In this document: piece by piece, positions 51,309 through 60,980 of the stretch
Position numbering within the stretch: position 1 is the first letter of the stretch
Layout: the number at the start of each line of letters is the position of its first letter
DNA from: Haloarcula limicola
Lineage (GTDB): Archaea; Halobacteriota; Halobacteria; Halobacteriales; Haloarculaceae
Assembly (NCBI RefSeq): GCF_010119205.1
Contig: NZ_WRXM01000005.1
Coordinates: 124,001 to 188,000, forward strand
Reading direction: 5' to 3'
Length of the DNA: 64,000 nucleotides
Notes under the pieces: model-generated
The model's input: the letters and a program-made list of their open reading frames with translations, nothing else
Databases searched by the model: none
Told to the model about the DNA's origin: nothing
Made by a program: the position numbers and the translations under genes

Positions 51309-52357
51309 GTCAACAACAGGAGACGGCCGATGACACCCGGTACGAACCGCTGCTATCGGTTCGGAATCTCACCGTTGAGTTCGAGACCGATCGGGGACGA
51401 CTCCGAGCGATAGATGGTATCGACTTCGACGTGCAACGAGGCGAAACCGTCTGTATCGTCGGCGAGAGCGGGAGTGGAAAGACCGTCACGGCTGAGACGA
51501 TAACTAAACTGATCCCAATGCCGCCCGGGCAGATCACGAGCGGCGAGGTGTTCCTCGATGGGCGGGACCTAGTACCGCTCTCGGAGCGTGACCTGCGCGC
51601 CATTCGAGGCGCTCGTATCGCCCACGTATTTCAAAACCCCGAGGATGCACTCAACCACTGCTTCACCGTTGGCTGGCAGATCCGTGAAGCGATCCAAACC
51701 CACGACGACGTCGGTGACACGGCAGCACGAGAGCGTGCCATTACGCTCCTTGATCAGGTCGGTATTCCCGATGCAGCGACGCGGTACGACGACTATCCCC
51801 ACGAGTTTTCCGGCGGCATGAAACAGCGTGTGGTCATCGCGATGGCGCTGGCGGCGACGCCGGACTTGCTCATCGCCGATGAGCCGACGACCGCGCTCGA
51901 CGTAACTATCCAAGCACAGCTGTTGGACCTCTTTGACTCCCTTCAACAGGAGTACGGGATGGCGATCTTGCTTATCACACACGACCTCGGCGTCGCCGCC
52001 GAACTTGCCGATCGAATGGTCGTCCTGTACGCCGGGAAGGTGATGGAGCGAGGGAGCGTCTATGACGTGTTCGATAGGCCCGCTCACCCATACACGCAGG
52101 CTTTGTTCGACTGTCTTCCCGGCCGAGGGTGGGCGCTCCGGACTATCGAGGGGCGACTACCTGATCTGTATCACCCACCTGCAGGGTGCCGGTTTGCCAG
52201 CCGATGTGAGTACGCCCGGGCGGAGTGTAGCACTGGCGACCAACCCCCGCTGTACGATGTCGGCAACGGCCAAGCGGCCTCCTGTGTGTACTACGGACCG
52301 GATGGTGACCCCGCGGCACTTCGAAACGACCGTCCGGGTGGTGACGCTGATGGGTGA
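51305..52357 (+). CDS. Dipeptide/oligopeptide ABC transporter ATPase (DppD type)
   Basis: This 350-residue ATPase starts at GTG 51305, overlapping the preceding stop. It has Walker [11 protein letters not shown], signature FSGGMKQRV, Walker [15 protein letters not shown] and the OppD-type C-terminal Cys cluster ([15 protein letters not shown]), which binds a [4Fe-4S] cluster in some relatives. It powers uptake by the DppBC channel together with the DppF-type partner. Confidence 0.93.
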   Translation: MSQQQETADDTRYEPLLSVRNLTVEFETDRGRLRAIDGIDFDVQRGETVCIVGESGSGKTVTAETITKLIPMPPGQITSGEVFLDGRDLVPLSERDLRAIRGARIAHVFQNPEDALNHCFTVGWQIREAIQTHDDVGDTAARERAITLLDQVGIPDAATRYDDYPHEFSGGMKQRVVIAMALAATPDLLIADEPTTALDVTIQAQLLDLFDSLQQEYGMAILLITHDLGVAAELADRMVVLYAGKVMERGSVYDVFDRPAHPYTQALFDCLPGRGWALRTIEGRLPDLYHPPAGCRFASRCEYARAECSTGDQPPLYDVGNGQAASCVYYGPDGDPAALRNDRPGGDADG

Positions 52358-53636
52358 CGTGGCGCTGTTCGAGGTGACGAATCTCACGAAACACTTCCCG
52401 ATCACGAAAGGCGTTCTTCGACGACAAATTGGGGCTGTCAGGGCCGTTGACGGTATCGACCTTACGGTTCAGCGCGGTGAGACCGTTGGCCTCGTCGGCG
52501 AATCTGGCTGTGGGAAATCGACCGCCGCACGGACGATGCTTCGCCTCGAAGAACCGACGAGCGGCTCGATTCGGTTCGATGGACGAGAGGTTACGGAGAT
52601 GTCGGGCGACGCGCTCACGGCGTTTCGGCGGAACGCACAGATGATATTTCAGGATCCGAGCGCCAGTTTCGACCCGCGAATGTCCATTGGTGAATCCGTC
52701 GCCGAACCGCTTGGTATCCATGGCATTACCGACCGGACGCTTCGCCGAGAGGTTGTAACGGATCTGTTAGAGCGTGTCGGCTTATCGGCGAACGATATCG
52801 ATAGATATCCGCACGAGTTCTCCGGCGGACAGAAACAGCGCATCGCACTCGCCCGGGCGCTCGTCTTGGGCCCGGATCTCCTGCTCGCTGACGAACCGAC
52901 CAGCGCGTTAGACGTCTCCGTAAAGTCCGAGATTCTTACCCTCATCGCGGATATTCAACGGGAGTTCGACCTCGGAGTCCTTTTCATAAGTCATGATATG
53001 GGGGTCGTTCGGCAGATCTGTGACCGCACCCTTGTAATGTATTTGGGCGAAATCGTCGAAGCCGCCCCGACCAAGCGTCTCTTTGAGTCTCCACAACACC
53101 CATATACAGAGGTTCTCGTTGCATCGATTCCAACTATCGATCCTCGGAAGCGTGGCCACCGAGTCAGGTTGCGTGGCGCCGTCCCATCTCCGAGTGACCC
53201 GCCAAGTGGTTGCCGGTTCCACACTCGGTGTCCAAAAGTTATCCCACCCGAGGGATATGACCTTGAACAGCGCAACTGGCGAGCAATCCTTGACTTCCGA
53301 CTTCGACTTGCCAAGGAGCAAATCGAGCCTGAAGCCCTTCGAGCGACCGTCGCTACCGAGACCGCCTGTCCCAGTGAACACGTCGCGGACGACCACATTC
53401 AAGAGACCATTCGAGCGGCTCTTGACCTGCCACGGTCCCTTGATGATCCCCAAGCCGATGCAATTCTTACTGCGGCGTTGAACCGCGTCCTCACCGACGA
53501 TGTGACTGGTGCACACGAGCTCCTCGCTGATGCATTTCCAACGATCTGTGCACGCGACACCCCGGACACTGTGTGGCTTACCGATGAACACTCTGCCGCC
53601 TGTCACCTCTTGGAGTCAGACGACGCACGCTACTAG
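52350..53636 (+). CDS. Dipeptide/oligopeptide ABC transporter ATPase (DppF type), long C-terminus
   Basis: This protein of about 428 residues has Walker A GESGCGKSTA, signature FSGGQKQRI, Walker B LLLADEPTSALDV and CRFHTRCPKVIPPEG. After the ATPase domain comes a C-terminal extension of about 110 residues (WRAILDFRLRLAKEQIEPEA, DLPRSLDDPQADAILTAALN), seen in haloarchaeal relatives. ATG 52350 overlaps the DppD-type end by 8 nt. It completes the five-gene operon. Confidence 0.92.
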   Translation: MGDVALFEVTNLTKHFPITKGVLRRQIGAVRAVDGIDLTVQRGETVGLVGESGCGKSTAARTMLRLEEPTSGSIRFDGREVTEMSGDALTAFRRNAQMIFQDPSASFDPRMSIGESVAEPLGIHGITDRTLRREVVTDLLERVGLSANDIDRYPHEFSGGQKQRIALARALVLGPDLLLADEPTSALDVSVKSEILTLIADIQREFDLGVLFISHDMGVVRQICDRTLVMYLGEIVEAAPTKRLFESPQHPYTEVLVASIPTIDPRKRGHRVRLRGAVPSPSDPPSGCRFHTRCPKVIPPEGYDLEQRNWRAILDFRLRLAKEQIEPEALRATVATETACPSEHVADDHIQETIRAALDLPRSLDDPQADAILTAALNRVLTDDVTGAHELLADAFPTICARDTPDTVWLTDEHSAACHLLESDDARY

Positions 53637-53876
53637 TCGGTTCAGAGTGGCTAATTTCCGTATTCGCTTGTCAGCATTGTTGTCGTAGTCTCTCACCGCT
53701 CAGACAGCACTACAGCGTGGATTTTCTGCCCCCCGAAGGAGGTGCGGGGGCGTACCCGAGAGCGCGTCCCGACAGAATCTAATGGCGACGATTCAAACCG
53801 ACCTTCCCGACGCAGCGGCGTCCAGCCAGCAGCGACCGAGTAGCGCAGTAGGGAGAGGGATTACCGCCTGCAACCA

Positions 53877-53920
53877 GCTAACCAACAAAACAGCGATATC
53901 TCACCCCCATCTTGGTTAGC
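53877..53920. promoter_or_regulatory. Conserved inverted-repeat site, copy 3 (no gene behind it)
   Basis: GCTAACCAACA, 24 nt, TTGGTTAGC, same as at 22081 and 46578. Here the 2-nt AA spacer is followed by CGCGGTG and not ATG. It lies between the dipeptide operon and the polyamine-type operon; 53637-53975 contains no real gene. It may be a relic of a lost gene or a site for a shared factor. Confidence 0.6.
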
Positions 53921-53975
53921 AACGCGGTGATCCTGACGGGCGTCGCGGCCCGCCACTCGAGACGGAATCGAGGCG

Positions 53976-54770
53976 TCAGGAGGAGGTGAGACGGCGACTG
54001 GACAGTGCGACCACGAGCATGATGACGATAAGCACGACCGAGAGCGCGTTGATCGTCGGCGTCAGTCCCGTCCGGAGCATTGTGTAGATAACGACCGGAA
54101 CAGTGCTCGTGCCGGGAGAGATCAGAAATTGCGTCGCGGTAAACTCGCCAAACGAGACGACAAAGGCGATGAACCCGCCGGCGAGGATGGCCGGTGAGAT
54201 GATTGGTCCAGTCACGTTGCGGAACGTCGTTACCGGGTCAGCACCGAGCACCCGCGACGCGCGTTCGAGGTCCTCGTCGAACGTCAGCAATTCTGATCGG
54301 ACGAGCAGGAACACATATGGAAGCGAGAGCACAGTATGACCCAGAACGAGTGCTGGGTAACCAGACGGAAGCTGAATCGTCCCAAAGTATCGGACAAGCG
54401 CAATGCCTGTGATGACAGGCGAGATGATCATCGGCAGCAACATTACAGTCGAGACCTGCTGTTTGTAGGGGAACTCAGCGCGCACAAATCCGATCGCCGC
54501 GATAGTGCCGATGATACCCGAGAGAATCGCTGATGCCGTCGCGACGACCAGGCTCACCGTCAGTGCATTGATCAGCTTGTCGTCCTGCAGGAGCTGCTCA
54601 TACCACGCTAGCGAGACGCCCTCCTGTGGAATTGCCGGGAACGACTGCGTGGTGAACGACGTCAGCACGACGATGATGACTGGCAAGAGCAGGAAGGCAA
54701 ACACCACGGCGATGATGGCACGGAACGAAAGCCCGCGCAGTCGCGTTGTGGCGCTCGTGCTCGTGCTCAT
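53976..54770 (-). CDS. Spermidine/putrescine-type ABC permease (PotC type)
   Basis: This 264-residue permease has six helices and typical PotC segments: FAFLLLPVIIVVLTSFTTQ, VMLLPMIISPVITGIALVRY, the coupling motif EDLERASRVLGADPVTTFRN and FIAFVVSFGEFTATQFLISP. It is the last gene of a four-gene minus-strand operon, overlapping the PotB-type gene by 4 nt. It forms half of the membrane channel. Confidence 0.9.
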   Translation of the reverse strand: MSTSTSATTRLRGLSFRAIIAVVFAFLLLPVIIVVLTSFTTQSFPAIPQEGVSLAWYEQLLQDDKLINALTVSLVVATASAILSGIIGTIAAIGFVRAEFPYKQQVSTVMLLPMIISPVITGIALVRYFGTIQLPSGYPALVLGHTVLSLPYVFLLVRSELLTFDEDLERASRVLGADPVTTFRNVTGPIISPAILAGGFIAFVVSFGEFTATQFLISPGTSTVPVVIYTMLRTGLTPTINALSVVLIVIMLVVALSSRRLTSS

Positions 54771-55630
54771 ATTTTCTCGAGCACCTCCTGCAGGCTGAAG
54801 ACCGCATTAAACACAAACAAGAGTGCGACGAGTAGCACGGTGTAGACGATAGCAAGCGCCGACGCGAACTGGATATTGAAGTTATCCAAGAACGCCTGGG
54901 CGATAACATTCGCGATCATGGTCTGCCGTGGGCCACCGAGCACTGCCGGCCCGAGGAATGACCCGGCAGCGAGGATGAACACGATGAGCCCAGCGGCGAC
55001 CAACCCGGGGAGACTCAAGGGGAAAATGACCTTTGCGATAGTCCGCCATTTGTTAGCGCCGAGTACCCGCGACGCATTGATCAGCTCCTCGTCGATGGCG
55101 TTCAGCGAGTTATACAGTGGCAGAACAGCAAACGGGAGATAGACGTTCGCCAGACCGATGATGACTGCTGGCGTAGTAAACAAGAGCCCCGGCTCGATGC
55201 CTGTCAAGTCGGCGAATGGGCCCGCCGGTGATAGAAACAGCAGAATACCGAAGTATCGGACAATGTAGGCAATCCACAGCGGCACAATGATCAGCGTCAT
55301 CGCAATACGAACCCGCTCCGTGGCGAAGGCGAGGTAGTACGAGAGCAAGTACGCCAAGGCCAGTGTCACGACCGTCGTGACGATCCCGAACAGGAACGAC
55401 CGGACGAACGCGTCAATATAGATCCCGTTCAGCACACGCCGATAGGACTCGAATGGCGTCGCCGAGTCGAGGTGCAGACTCTCCGGGACCAACAACAGAA
55501 CGGGGAGGATGAAAAAGAGCCCAACGAATCCAATCCCGAACAGTGCGAGATGCCGATTCGAAACGTGTCCCTCGAGGCCCTCGCCGACGGTGTGGATAAG
55601 ACCGCTCAGCCCGGGTTGTTTAACACTCAT
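54767..55630 (-). CDS. Spermidine/putrescine-type ABC permease (PotB type)
   Basis: This 287-residue permease has helices such as FGIGFVGLFFILPVLLLVPE and ALAYLLSYYLAFATERVRIA, and the coupling motif DEELINASRVLGANKWRTIA. It pairs with the PotC-type protein. The start overlaps the ATPase stop at 55627 (4 nt), so translation is coupled. Confidence 0.9.
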   Translation of the reverse strand: MSVKQPGLSGLIHTVGEGLEGHVSNRHLALFGIGFVGLFFILPVLLLVPESLHLDSATPFESYRRVLNGIYIDAFVRSFLFGIVTTVVTLALAYLLSYYLAFATERVRIAMTLIIVPLWIAYIVRYFGILLFLSPAGPFADLTGIEPGLLFTTPAVIIGLANVYLPFAVLPLYNSLNAIDEELINASRVLGANKWRTIAKVIFPLSLPGLVAAGLIVFILAAGSFLGPAVLGGPRQTMIANVIAQAFLDNFNIQFASALAIVYTVLLVALLFVFNAVFSLQEVLEKI

Positions 55631-56670
55631 AAAACAATCACCCGCTCGGCGTCAAACCGAATGAAGACGTCGTCACCGATCTCGATATCGGGGAATCGTT
55701 CTGTGTGAGCGAGCGCTGTCGTCCCGTCCGCGAGTTCGATGGACATCTCGGCTCGGTTACCGAGATTCGAGATGTCGATAACGGTGCCAGGGAATTCGTT
55801 TGTGGCCCCTGTCGGCTCGGTGCCCACGTTGATATCCTCCGGCCGAACGTATACCGAGACGCTCTCCCCGGCGCCATGGGACGTATCGGGCAACGTAATG
55901 GCCTTACTGTCATTGTGGACGACGGCATGACTGTCCTCGTGGGTAACCTCGCCGGCAAACTGGGTGGACTTGCCGACGAACTCGGCGACGAACGGATTGG
56001 TTGGCCGCTCGTAGATGGCTTCCGGCGAGTCCATTTGCTGAGCCCGACCATCGTTAAGAACGATCACCTTATCCGACATCGACAGGGCGTCCTCCTGGTC
56101 GTGCGTGACATAGAGCGTCGTGACACCGACCTCGCGCTGGACGCGGTGGAGCCAGCCCCGCATCTCCTCGCGGAGCACCCGGTCCAACCCCGTCAGGGGC
56201 TCGTCCAGCAGGAGAATGTCGGGTTCGTACGCCAGTGCCCGTGCCAGCGAGACGCGCTGCTGCTGGCCGCCGGAGAGTTCGCCGGGACGGTGATCCCCGT
56301 GCTCAGGCATGTCGACCAACTCGAGTGACTCTTCGACTCGGTCGGAAACGTCGGCCTTGGAGTAGCCGTGCATCTTCAGCCCGTAGGCGATGTTCTCTCG
56401 GACGGTCATATGCGGGAACAACGCCGTCGACTGGAACGCCATCCCGATATTGCGTTTCTCCGGGGGCAGGTCAGTCACGTCATCGCCACGGAGGTTGATC
56501 TGCCCCTCGGTCGGCTCCACGAGCCCGGCGATAGAGTGTAGGGTCGTTGACTTGCCACAGCCCGAGGGCCCCAGTAGCGTGACGAATTCCCCCTCCTCGA
56601 TGCGGAAAGAGAGGTCCTGTACTGCACAGAGATCGCCGTAGTACTTGGTGAAGCCGTTGACTTCGAGCAT
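55627..56670 (-). CDS. Spermidine/putrescine-type ABC ATPase (PotA type)
   Basis: The 347-residue ATPase has Walker A GPSGCGKSTT, Q-loop MAFQSTALF, signature LSGGQQQRVS, Walker B DILLLDEPLTGLD, switch THDQEDA, and a C-terminal TOBE domain (YVRPEDINVGTEPTGATNEF). ATG 56670 (MLEVNGFTKYYGDL) is preferred over 56712, since the extra residues overlap the receptor gene. Confidence 0.92.
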   Translation of the reverse strand: MLEVNGFTKYYGDLCAVQDLSFRIEEGEFVTLLGPSGCGKSTTLHSIAGLVEPTEGQINLRGDDVTDLPPEKRNIGMAFQSTALFPHMTVRENIAYGLKMHGYSKADVSDRVEESLELVDMPEHGDHRPGELSGGQQQRVSLARALAYEPDILLLDEPLTGLDRVLREEMRGWLHRVQREVGVTTLYVTHDQEDALSMSDKVIVLNDGRAQQMDSPEAIYERPTNPFVAEFVGKSTQFAGEVTHEDSHAVVHNDSKAITLPDTSHGAGESVSVYVRPEDINVGTEPTGATNEFPGTVIDISNLGNRAEMSIELADGTTALAHTERFPDIEIGDDVFIRFDAERVIVL

Positions 56671-56675
56671 TAGTA

Positions 56676-57833
56676 TTAGCCCTGTTTGATCTTCTCGAGT
56701 CGCTGAGTCCAAGCCTCCTGCTTGGGGAGAACCTTCTCCCAGTTACGGAAGGCCAGATCCTCCGCAGGCGCGTAGTCAGGCAGCTGTGTCATCTTTTCAG
56801 GCGGGTTCTTCACCTGCACGGTGTAGTTCATCTTGTCCGACAGCGTCAGGAGGTGTTTGCGCTGGTAGGTGTGGTTCAACAGCTCGTGGGCCAAGTCGCG
56901 GCTCTCAGAGCCCTTGACCACGGCGAGGTTGTCAGCCCACCCCATTGCGCCTTCCTTCGGAATCACGTACTTGATCTGGTCGAAGCCCTCCTCCTGCAGG
57001 GCAAGGACGCGACCGCCCCAAGCCTCACAGATCCAAGCGTTTTCCTGTCGGAGGTAGCGGATAGAGGTGGCGCCGTCACCCCAGTAGGAGAAGACGTTCT
57101 GGTCTTCCTTTTTCGCCCGCGCAAACATCTCGTCCGTCTTCGCCTGGTCACCGGGCACGTTGTTGATGTTGAGCCCGGCAGCGGCCGCGCTGTTCGACAG
57201 TCGGTCGATAGTGCGGTCGATGAGCGAGACCTTGCCCTCGTATTTCGAGTCCAGAATCGCGTCCCAAGAGTTCAGCTCGCCGTCGACTTTCTCACTATTG
57301 TACGCATAGCCGGTCGCGCCGTTCTCACGGATGAGCCCCATTGTGTCCCCATCACGCATGTTGAACGACAGCGACCGAGCGGACTCCTTGATATTTTTCT
57401 CGTAGTTGGGAACCTTCGAGAGGTCGATGGGCTCGAGGACATCTTCCTTCTGGGCCCGCGCCATTCCCGTGTCGTTGAGCGCAACGATGTCGAAGGAGCC
57501 GGGATTCTGCTTGATAAGCGAGATCATCTCCGTCGTCCCGCCTGCAGAGGTCCCCTGAACCTTCACACCGGACTCTCCAGCCCACGGCTCGAAGACGGAC
57601 ATCTGGGCGGCCTGCGTGTTCCCGCCGAAGCCGAGGAACCGAAGCTTGCCGCTCCCGCTGCCACCACTGCTCCCAGTGGTACTCCCATTGTCTCCGCCAC
57701 TACCATCACCGCCGCCGTCACCGCCATCGCCACCATCACCGCCGCTACATCCTGCGAGTGCGGTTAGCGTTCCAGCACCGACTGCTGTCAGTATGTCACG
57801 CCGTCTATGTGTGTCTTTGTGGGACATCGCCAT
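56676..57833 (-). CDS. Spermidine/putrescine-type ABC substrate-binding lipoprotein (PotD type)
   Basis: This 385-residue protein has an RR signal with lipobox (HRRRDILTAVGAGTLTALAG then C) and a Gly/Asp linker. The body shows LRFLGFGGNTQAAQMSVFEP, GTSAGGTTEMISLIKQNPGS and NGATGYAYNSEKVD, typical of type-II extracellular binding proteins of the PotD/Fbp group. It is the first gene of the operon, divergent from the enoyl-CoA hydratase gene at 57976. The solute is probably a cationic or amino compound, not necessarily a polyamine. Confidence 0.88.
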   Translation of the reverse strand: MAMSHKDTHRRRDILTAVGAGTLTALAGCSGGDGGDGGDGGGDGSGGDNGSTTGSSGGSGSGKLRFLGFGGNTQAAQMSVFEPWAGESGVKVQGTSAGGTTEMISLIKQNPGSFDIVALNDTGMARAQKEDVLEPIDLSKVPNYEKNIKESARSLSFNMRDGDTMGLIRENGATGYAYNSEKVDGELNSWDAILDSKYEGKVSLIDRTIDRLSNSAAAAGLNINNVPGDQAKTDEMFARAKKEDQNVFSYWGDGATSIRYLRQENAWICEAWGGRVLALQEEGFDQIKYVIPKEGAMGWADNLAVVKGSESRDLAHELLNHTYQRKHLLTLSDKMNYTVQVKNPPEKMTQLPDYAPAEDLAFRNWEKVLPKQEAWTQRLEKIKQG

Positions 57834-57975
57834 GCGAACCTTCTACACACTAATATAATAATCTTTCGCAGATATCACCCCTATATTCGGTAGAGTTCCG
57901 ACTATACTCGGCTAACTTTAGAATGAGCCAAAACTTATGTGGTTGAGGTCTGAGAGTCTAGGTAGCGAATTGATC

Positions 57976-58776
57976 ATGACAAAGACCAACACGGCGCCGG
58001 AGTCCCCGACGGTATACCAGCGAGAGGGTGACGTTGCAAGCATCCGACTGAATAGACCGGATTCGCTCAACGCAGTTACGCCCGAACTGTACGCGGGCAT
58101 CCAGGACGGCCTTGACCGGGCCGAAGCCGAAGATGCCCGGGTCGTTGTTCTTGAGGGAGCCGGCCGGGCGTTCTGTGTCGGTGCGGATATGGAACAACAC
58201 AGCGAGACCGACCGGTCGGCCAAAGAGCGCCGGGAATATGTCTGGCAGGCCCAAGATGCCTGTAAAGCAGTCCAAACACATCCGCGGCCGGTGGTTGCGA
58301 AGGTCCAAGGCTATGCGATCGGGGCTGGCGCCGAGCTCGCGTTGAGCGCAGATTTCATCCTGATGGCTGAGGAGGCTGAGATGCGGTTCCCCGAGGTCGG
58401 AATCGGGACGTACATTGGCGGCGGCGTTACGTACACGCTCACGCAACGCGTCGGTCGAGCCCGGGCCAAAGAGCTGATCTTATCGGCTGCGACGCTGACC
58501 GGCGAGGAGGCTGCTGAGGAGGGGGTCGTGACGAGTTATCACCCAGCGACTGCGCTTGACAACGCTGTCGACGAGCTCGCGACTGATCTCGCGGGGAACG
58601 CTCCGATTTCGATGGAGTTCGCCAAAACCCAGTTCGGCCGCGTCGGAGAGGCAAATCGAGCGGATATGCTGACCGCCGAAGCCGAGGCCCTGCTGGCCTG
58701 TATGACCACTGACGACTGGCAAGAGGGGATCGACGCGTTTGCCGAGGACCGCGACCCCACGTTCGAGGGACACTGA
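57976..58776 (+). CDS. Enoyl-CoA hydratase/isomerase family protein (copy 1)
   Basis: This 266-residue crotonase-fold enzyme has RLNRPDSLNAVTPELYAGIQ, the oxyanion block EGAGRAFCVGADM and KVQGYAIGAGAELALSADFI, and the second catalytic region RFPEVGIGTYIGGGVTYTL. Both acidic positions of a classical hydratase (Glu in GAGAE and Glu in FPE) are present. It heads an operon continued by the acyl-CoA synthetase 2 nt after its stop. Hydration of an enoyl-CoA intermediate is likely. ATG 57976 (MTKTNTAPESP) was chosen over 57937. Confidence 0.9.
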   Translation: MTKTNTAPESPTVYQREGDVASIRLNRPDSLNAVTPELYAGIQDGLDRAEAEDARVVVLEGAGRAFCVGADMEQHSETDRSAKERREYVWQAQDACKAVQTHPRPVVAKVQGYAIGAGAELALSADFILMAEEAEMRFPEVGIGTYIGGGVTYTLTQRVGRARAKELILSAATLTGEEAAEEGVVTSYHPATALDNAVDELATDLAGNAPISMEFAKTQFGRVGEANRADMLTAEAEALLACMTTDDWQEGIDAFAEDRDPTFEGH

Positions 58777-58778
58777 CG

Positions 58779-60980
58779 ATGGCGGGTGCACCCACCGACA
58801 TCGAGCGGATCATGGCTCCCGACGCTGTCGCCGTGGTCGGGGCCTCCACGGACGAGACCAAGCGCGGCCATCAGGCTATCGTAACCCTCCAGGAGGGTGG
58901 CTACGAGGGGGACATCTACCCGGTCAACCCGAACGCCGAGGAGATCCGCGGGCTCGACGTCTACCCCGCTGTCTCGGCCATCCCCGGCCGCGTCGACCTC
59001 GCGCTTATCGTCACGCCTGCACATATCGTCCCCAGCGTGCTCGAGGACTGTGCGGAGACTGACCTCGCCGGCGCCGTCGTTATCGCTGTCGGATTCAGCG
59101 AGGCGGGCGAAAACGGCGAACAACTCGAGGCGGAGATCGTCTCGCTCGCCCGCGAACACGGGATTCGCCTCATCGGGCCCAACACGTCCGGCATGATCAA
59201 CGTCCACCGAGGTCTGAACCTCGTCGGCGCCGATACCGTGCCGGAGGGGAGCCTCGCACTGCTCTGTCAGAGCGGCAACATGGCTATCTCGCTGTTCACC
59301 GAGGCCGCCACGCGCGAAGGCGTCGGCTTCAGCCACTACGTCGGCGTCGGTAACGAGGCCGACCTGCAGTTTCATGAGTATTTGCCGTTCCTCGACGCCG
59401 ACCCCGAGACCGACGCCATCGTCTGCTACGTGGAGGGGATGAGCGACGGCAGGGCCTTCCTCCAGGCGGCCCGAGACATCGTTCCGGAGACGCCTATCGT
59501 CGTCCTCAAGAGTGGCCGCTCGGACGTCGGCAAACGCTCTGCCTCCTCGCACACGGGTTCGCTGGCGGGTGATGCGGCTGTAACTGATGCCGTCCTTGAA
59601 CAGGCCGGTGTCGTGAGCGTCGAGCGCTCCGATGAACTGCTGTCGGTCGCGAACGCACTTTCGTCGCTGCCTCGTGCCGATAGCCCGAACGTGGGCATCC
59701 TCGCCGACGGCGGGGGACATGCGACGCTCGCGGCCGACGCATGCAGCGAACGCGGACTCTCAATCCCCCGATTGACCGACCAGACCCAAGAACGGCTTCA
59801 AGCGGTCCTCCCGGATGCGGCCAGTGTCGTCAATCCAGTCGACGTCGCGGGGGGAACCGACAACGACCAGTCCGTGTTCGTCGATTGTGCGGCAGCTATC
59901 ATCGCTGACCCGAACGTGGATGCACTCATGTTGACGGGTCTGTTCGGCGGCTATGGCGTCCGCTTTGCCGAACAGTACACCGACGTCGAAATCGAGGCCG
60001 CTCGGGAACTGGCATCGCTTGCGGCCGACCACGACACACCGCTGGTCGTCCAGAGTGCCTACGAGGGATTCGATACTGAACCGCACGCTGTGCTTCGCGA
60101 GCAGGGCATCCCGGTTGTCGAATCACTGGATGTGGCGACCGCGAGTTTGTCGGCACTGGCCACCTATGGCGACCGGGTCGCGGTCGCCGACCAGAGCAGT
60201 GACTTCCAGCTGCCTGCAGCCACCACCGACGATACGCTCGCCGACACCATCGGCAACGGTCGCACCCAGCTCTCGGAGTTCGAGGCCAAACGAGCCCTCG
60301 CCGATGACGGATTCCCTGTCACACCATTTGACCTCGCGACCAGTGCCGATGAGGCGGCGGCGCTAGCGGCCGATATCGACGGTCCCGTCGCGATGAAAGT
60401 GGTGTCGCCCGACATCGTCCACAAGTCCGACGCGGGCGGGGTCGCTCTCAACGTGGGATTGGACGCAGCTGCGGCGACCTATGAGGACCTGTGCTCGGCA
60501 GCCGCCGAATACGACCCCGACGCGAGTCTCGACGGGGTCCTGATTTCACCGATGCGGGACGCGGGTGTCGAGCTCATCATCGGCGTCGTCGACGACGACC
60601 AGTTTGGCCCGGTCGTGATGTGTGGCCTCGGCGGCGTGTTCGTGGAGGTTCTCGAAGACATCGCCTTCCGTGCCCTCCCGCTGACCGAGGCCGACGCTCG
60701 GGCGATGCTCGATGATATCGAGGCCCAGGAGCTATTAGACGGGGCTCGCGGGAACCCACCCGTCGACCGCGATGCGGTCGTTGACCTGCTAGTCGCGGTC
60801 TCGACGTTCGTGCAGGCCAACCCGTCGGTGACCGAACTCGACTTGAATCCGGTGTTCGCCGACGCAGATGGCGTCGAAATCGTCGATGCGGCCATCACAC
60901 TTGACGAACAGCCCCAACAACATACAAAGAACGAGGACACAGAATCCGCAGCGCCATCACAAGGAGAGACCGATGATTGA
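58779..60980 (+). CDS. ADP-forming acyl-CoA synthetase (acetate-CoA ligase family)
   Basis: This 733-residue alpha-beta fusion begins with a CoA-binding domain (AVVGASTDETKRGHQAIVTL) and a ligase-CoA domain with the phosphohistidine-type SASSHTGSLAGDAAVTD. The ATP-grasp part follows (LVAVKVVSP-like AMKVVSPDIVHKSDAGGVAL, GPVVMCGLGGVFVEVLEDIA, VTELDLNPVF). It activates an organic acid with CoA, either direction, coupling to ADP/ATP. It sits between two enoyl-CoA hydratase-family genes and overlaps the next start by 8 nt. It would supply the CoA thioester for the crotonases. Confidence 0.92.
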   Translation: MAGAPTDIERIMAPDAVAVVGASTDETKRGHQAIVTLQEGGYEGDIYPVNPNAEEIRGLDVYPAVSAIPGRVDLALIVTPAHIVPSVLEDCAETDLAGAVVIAVGFSEAGENGEQLEAEIVSLAREHGIRLIGPNTSGMINVHRGLNLVGADTVPEGSLALLCQSGNMAISLFTEAATREGVGFSHYVGVGNEADLQFHEYLPFLDADPETDAIVCYVEGMSDGRAFLQAARDIVPETPIVVLKSGRSDVGKRSASSHTGSLAGDAAVTDAVLEQAGVVSVERSDELLSVANALSSLPRADSPNVGILADGGGHATLAADACSERGLSIPRLTDQTQERLQAVLPDAASVVNPVDVAGGTDNDQSVFVDCAAAIIADPNVDALMLTGLFGGYGVRFAEQYTDVEIEAARELASLAADHDTPLVVQSAYEGFDTEPHAVLREQGIPVVESLDVATASLSALATYGDRVAVADQSSDFQLPAATTDDTLADTIGNGRTQLSEFEAKRALADDGFPVTPFDLATSADEAAALAADIDGPVAMKVVSPDIVHKSDAGGVALNVGLDAAAATYEDLCSAAAEYDPDASLDGVLISPMRDAGVELIIGVVDDDQFGPVVMCGLGGVFVEVLEDIAFRALPLTEADARAMLDDIEAQELLDGARGNPPVDRDAVVDLLVAVSTFVQANPSVTELDLNPVFADADGVEIVDAAITLDEQPQQHTKNEDTESAAPSQGETDD

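Noticed and set aside
53137-53636. C-terminal extension of the DppF-type ATPase as a separate gene
   Set aside because: It continues in frame without a start or spacing and is known from haloarchaeal relatives, so it is part of the same protein.
58539-59720. Minus-strand open frame of 393 codons over the acyl-CoA synthetase
   Set aside because: Antisense shadow; the sense strand has the full ADP-forming synthetase signature.
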